Source: an uncultured Parasutterella sp. (GTDB lineage Bacteria > Pseudomonadota > Gammaproteobacteria > Burkholderiales > Burkholderiaceae_F). From it: 8,222 nt of DNA. Made by a program: the position numbers and the translations under genes. This document shows positions 6,003-8,222 of the stretch, in pieces (position 1 is the first letter of the stretch; every line of letters starts with the position of its first letter). Location: positions 1-8,222 of the forward strand of contig CAAFTZ010000051.1 of assembly GCA_900766055.1 (NCBI GenBank). Direction: 5' to 3'. Below the pieces are notes generated by a model. The model searched no databases. It was not told the DNA's origin and saw only the letters and a list, made by a program, of their open reading frames with translations.

Positions 6003-7292
6003 TTATTTTACCTTTCCTCCTCTTCCGTTCACAAGTTCGGCAAACCCTGTATATATAGAAAGAGCGATGGGCAGACTTTGTTCGTCCTGAATCTCAAAAT
6101 TCGGACGATGATGCCCATGATGGTTGCAGCCATAGAGAATAAATCCGGCTTGACCGCCTTTTTCAATCACGCGTCGTATAAACAGTGCACAGTCCTCAGA
6201 ACCGGACGGTGTGTGAATTCTCGGGAGAACTATGATGCCGGGAATCTTTTTCATCACCTCTTCAACTTTGTCGTAAATAGCTGGACACTGCATCAAAGTC
6301 GTGGACTCACCAGCCAGCTCAACCTTAGATTTCACACGATAGGCCTTATCGACACCCGCAAATATGTCGTAGACATATTCCTTCATGTAGTCATTCACTT
6401 CTTTAGTTTCGCCTCTGACTTCCATTTGCAGCTTAGCGTGAGCCGGAATAACATTTCTGCCTTCCCCGGCATGAAGCGTTCCAACCGATACCCTTGTTAC
6501 GCCGTCTGCGTGACGAGGAATTCCCTGCAGCATCATTGATGCAGCGCAGGCTGCCATTAATGCGTTATTGCCCTGCTGAGGCGCATTCCCGGCATGAGCC
6601 GGTTTCCCTTTAATAGTAATGTCAAATTTTGAAGAAGCTAAAAATCCGCCGTCCATCACGGCGACCTCTCCAAGTCCGATAACGCCTCCGACATGACCAC
6701 TTAAGAAATAGTCCACATCATCAACGATCCCGGCTTCACACATGGCTCTTGCTCCTCGAACGCCCTCCTCTGCCGGCTGGAAAATTAATTTGAACTTTCC
6801 GCACAGCTGTTCCTTGTGTTCCACTAACCAGCGGGCAAGTTCCAAGCCGACGGCAGTATGGCCGTCATGGCCGCATGCGTGCATCAAACCCGGATGTTCC
6901 GAGGCAAAGCCTAATTTGTTCGGAAGATGGTCAGCATCTTTTGTTTCTCGAACAATGACGCAATCCATGTCACTTCTAAATGCTGTCGTTGGTCCCGGAC
7001 GCCCGGTATCTAATACCGCTACGGCTCCGGTGAAGCCTTCCGTTTCCTCAATAAAGGACTGCGGAACGCCGGCTTTAAGTGCTCGCTCAATACTGTCTTG
7101 AACAAGTTCGACATCTCTGCCTAGAACTTCGTCAAGATTGAGATTTGCTTTTCCGACGAATACCGGCAGCCCGAGACCTCTCAGAAACTCGACAACGAAA
7201 TAAGTCGTTTGAAATTCGGTCCAGCCTTCTTCAGGTATCTTATGAAGTTTGCGTCTATTGCCGACCATTTCTTCAATATATTTTTGATCCAT
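6003..7292 (-). CDS. M20 family amidohydrolase, AbgA-like (p-aminobenzoyl-glutamate hydrolase subunit A homologue)
   Basis: Cytoplasmic metal-dependent amidohydrolase of 429 residues; E. coli AbgA is 436. Resemblance to AbgA runs the whole length as I recall it: HKIPEEGWTEFQT near 17-29, GFTGAVAVLDTGRPGP at 86-101, FRSDMDC at 105-111, MHACGHDGHTAVGLELA at 137-153, KLIFQPAEEGVRGARAM at 168-184, VDDVDYF at 190-196, GRNVIPA at 278-284, PSGSEDCALF at 362-371 and GHHRPNFEI at 393-401. Likely metal or catalytic residues are C140, H142, E175/E176, H200 and a His of the HHGHH cluster (391-395). There is no signal peptide. E. coli AbgA works with AbgB and the AbgT transporter; here no abgB is adjacent and the transporter is an unrelated MFS protein, so the substrate may be another N-acyl or peptide-like conjugate and the enzyme may be a homo-oligomer. 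The ATG has AAAGGAG at 6-nt spacing. It lies 21 nt after the transporter gene and 33 nt before the GntR gene. Confidence 0.9.
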   Translation of the reverse strand: MDQKYIEEMVGNRRKLHKIPEEGWTEFQTTYFVVEFLRGLGLPVFVGKANLNLDEVLGRDVELVQDSIERALKAGVPQSFIEETEGFTGAVAVLDTGRPGPTTAFRSDMDCVIVRETKDADHLPNKLGFASEHPGLMHACGHDGHTAVGLELARWLVEHKEQLCGKFKLIFQPAEEGVRGARAMCEAGIVDDVDYFLSGHVGGVIGLGEVAVMDGGFLASSKFDITIKGKPAHAGNAPQQGNNALMAACAASMMLQGIPRHADGVTRVSVGTLHAGEGRNVIPAHAKLQMEVRGETKEVNDYMKEYVYDIFAGVDKAYRVKSKVELAGESTTLMQCPAIYDKVEEVMKKIPGIIVLPRIHTPSGSEDCALFIRRVIEKGGQAGFILYGCNHHGHHRPNFEIQDEQSLPIALSIYTGFAELVNGRGGKVK

Positions 7293-7313
7293 CGTTTTCT
7301 CCTTTAGATTTGA

Positions 7314-8222
7314 TCAACGTGATGTCCTTGCCTCGCGCCTTTTAAGATAGAAATATGCCGCAGCACAAAGAGCTCCGACTGTTGCGAGTCCGATGCATGT
7401 CGCATAAGCGCCGACGTATGAGCCTTCCCGGGAAGCTAATCTCAAAAGAATCGGACCACCGATTCCGCCAATGCTGTATCCGGTCATCATCAATGAAAAA
7501 TTCACACTGTTGTGCTTATGGCCGAATTCATCAGCGATTAAGCTTGGATAGGTTCCTATGAAAGCTCCGTAGCAGATACCCACCAAAACAATGCCGGACA
7601 TAAAGGTGGTCAGGTCTCCTCGTCCGGATTGAATCAAAAGGAAAAAACCTAAAACGGCTGCGGAGAGCATTACAACCAAAGTTTGCACACGTCCCAGCAA
7701 ATCCGAGACCGTACCGGACAAGAATCTTCCCGTCGTATTGGCTAAAGAGATGACGGAAACCGAAGTCGCAGCCAGTGCAGCCCCAACTCCGATTTGGTAT
7801 TCGGCAATACCGGACATACTGGAAATTAGCATAAGCCCCATCGTGGACCCGCAAACAAATAGGAGATAAAGCGGAATAAATAACGGAGAACGAATCATCC
7901 CTAACCAATTAACATCCACGCCTTTTGTCACCTTGGCTCGGAGGTTGCTGGTAAAACAGAGGGCAAAATCATCCGGGCATTTAAAGGTCAGCAGTCCGCA
8001 GATAAAAATAACGAGGCCGGCACATATTCCGAAAACCGTGCAAGCGGTTGAAATTCCATATTCGCGAATCAGCCAGTTAACGACGAAAGGCAGACAAGCT
8101 GCACCTACGCCTAAGAAAGCAGTGACCGTTCCGCCGGCAAAGCCTCGCTTGTCAGGAAAAAATTTAACCGCACAATTGATCGTGCAGCCGTTCACCATTC
8201 CTGTACCAATACCCACAAGCAA
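7314..8222 (-). CDS. MFS transporter, OFA (oxalate:formate antiporter-like) family, 5' end outside window
   Basis: Inner-membrane secondary transporter. The visible 302 residues are the C-terminal part; the reading frame is open to the right edge, and the first codon there (TTG) is probably internal. About 100 N-terminal residues (roughly the first three helices) are missing. The OFA/MFS signature in the fourth helix region is clear: GIGTGMVNGC followed by AVKFFPDKRGFAGG (visible residues 4-31). Hydrophobic helices follow. A central cytoplasmic loop (about 81-105) separates the halves, and an MFS motif-A-like loop GRFLSGTVSDLLGR lies at 165-178 between helices of the C-terminal half. The tail KRREARTSR is basic, fitting a cytoplasmic end. 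OFA members carry mono- and dicarboxylates such as oxalate, formate, lactate or pyruvate, and many in Burkholderiales have unknown substrates. Pairing with an amidohydrolase 21 nt downstream suggests it imports that enzyme's substrate or exports a product; this is inference. Confidence 0.85.
   Translation of the reverse strand: MLVGIGTGMVNGCTINCAVKFFPDKRGFAGGTVTAFLGVGAACLPFVVNWLIREYGISTACTVFGICAGLVIFICGLLTFKCPDDFALCFTSNLRAKVTKGVDVNWLGMIRSPLFIPLYLLFVCGSTMGLMLISSMSGIAEYQIGVGAALAATSVSVISLANTTGRFLSGTVSDLLGRVQTLVVMLSAAVLGFFLLIQSGRGDLTTFMSGIVLVGICYGAFIGTYPSLIADEFGHKHNSVNFSLMMTGYSIGGIGGPILLRLASREGSYVGAYATCIGLATVGALCAAAYFYLKRREARTSR

Noticed and set aside
6078..6539. Plus-strand 153-codon frame opposite the amidohydrolase gene
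   Set aside because: It is antisense to an intact conserved enzyme and has no recognisable domain.
7531..7908. Minus-strand 125-codon frame inside the transporter gene
   Set aside because: It overlaps the transporter in another frame on the same strand, is aromatic and Arg rich, and has no family resemblance.

Overview
The window looks like chromosomal DNA of a betaproteobacterium of the order Burkholderiales. The OdhA N-terminus (NSYLFGGNAPYVEDLY) and the odhA-odhB order are typical of that group. The moderate base composition and the asaccharolytic flavour (amidohydrolase plus OFA-type transporter) would suit a gut Sutterellaceae member such as Parasutterella or Sutterella, but this genus-level guess is inference only.

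Layout, left to right. Positions 1-162 hold mobile-element debris and no complete gene. Positions 1-51 on the minus strand look like the 5' end of a group II intron that continues off the left edge. Positions 103-152 form a compact multi-hairpin palindrome resembling the right end of an IS200/IS605 (TnpB-type) element. Positions 163-1470 (minus) are odhB and 1509-4367 (minus) are odhA, the E2 and E1 components of the 2-oxoglutarate dehydrogenase complex. Positions 4440-4705 are a divergent intergenic region with a perfect TATAAT box facing odhA, a 9-bp inverted repeat at the predicted odhA transcription start, and several further inverted repeats. Positions 4706-5119 (plus) encode a small DoxX-family membrane protein, followed by a likely terminator. 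Positions 5205-8222 (minus) are a three-gene operon entering from the right edge: an MFS transporter of the OFA type (5' end missing), an AbgA-like M20 amidohydrolase, and a GntR/UTRA regulator.

How the genes work together. OdhA decarboxylates 2-oxoglutarate and passes the succinyl group to the lipoyl arm of OdhB, which forms succinyl-CoA in the TCA cycle. The third component (lipoamide dehydrogenase) is not in the window; where it often follows odhB, this genome carries mobile-element sequence. In the right-hand operon the likely logic is that the transporter imports an N-acyl, aminobenzoyl or peptide-like conjugate, the amidohydrolase cleaves it in the cytoplasm, and the UTRA regulator senses the substrate or product. 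The substrate cannot be read from the sequence. I found no CRISPR array, tRNA or rRNA, and no clear evidence of a wholly new system. The most promising leads are the transporter-amidohydrolase-regulator cassette and the layered mobile elements downstream of odhB.
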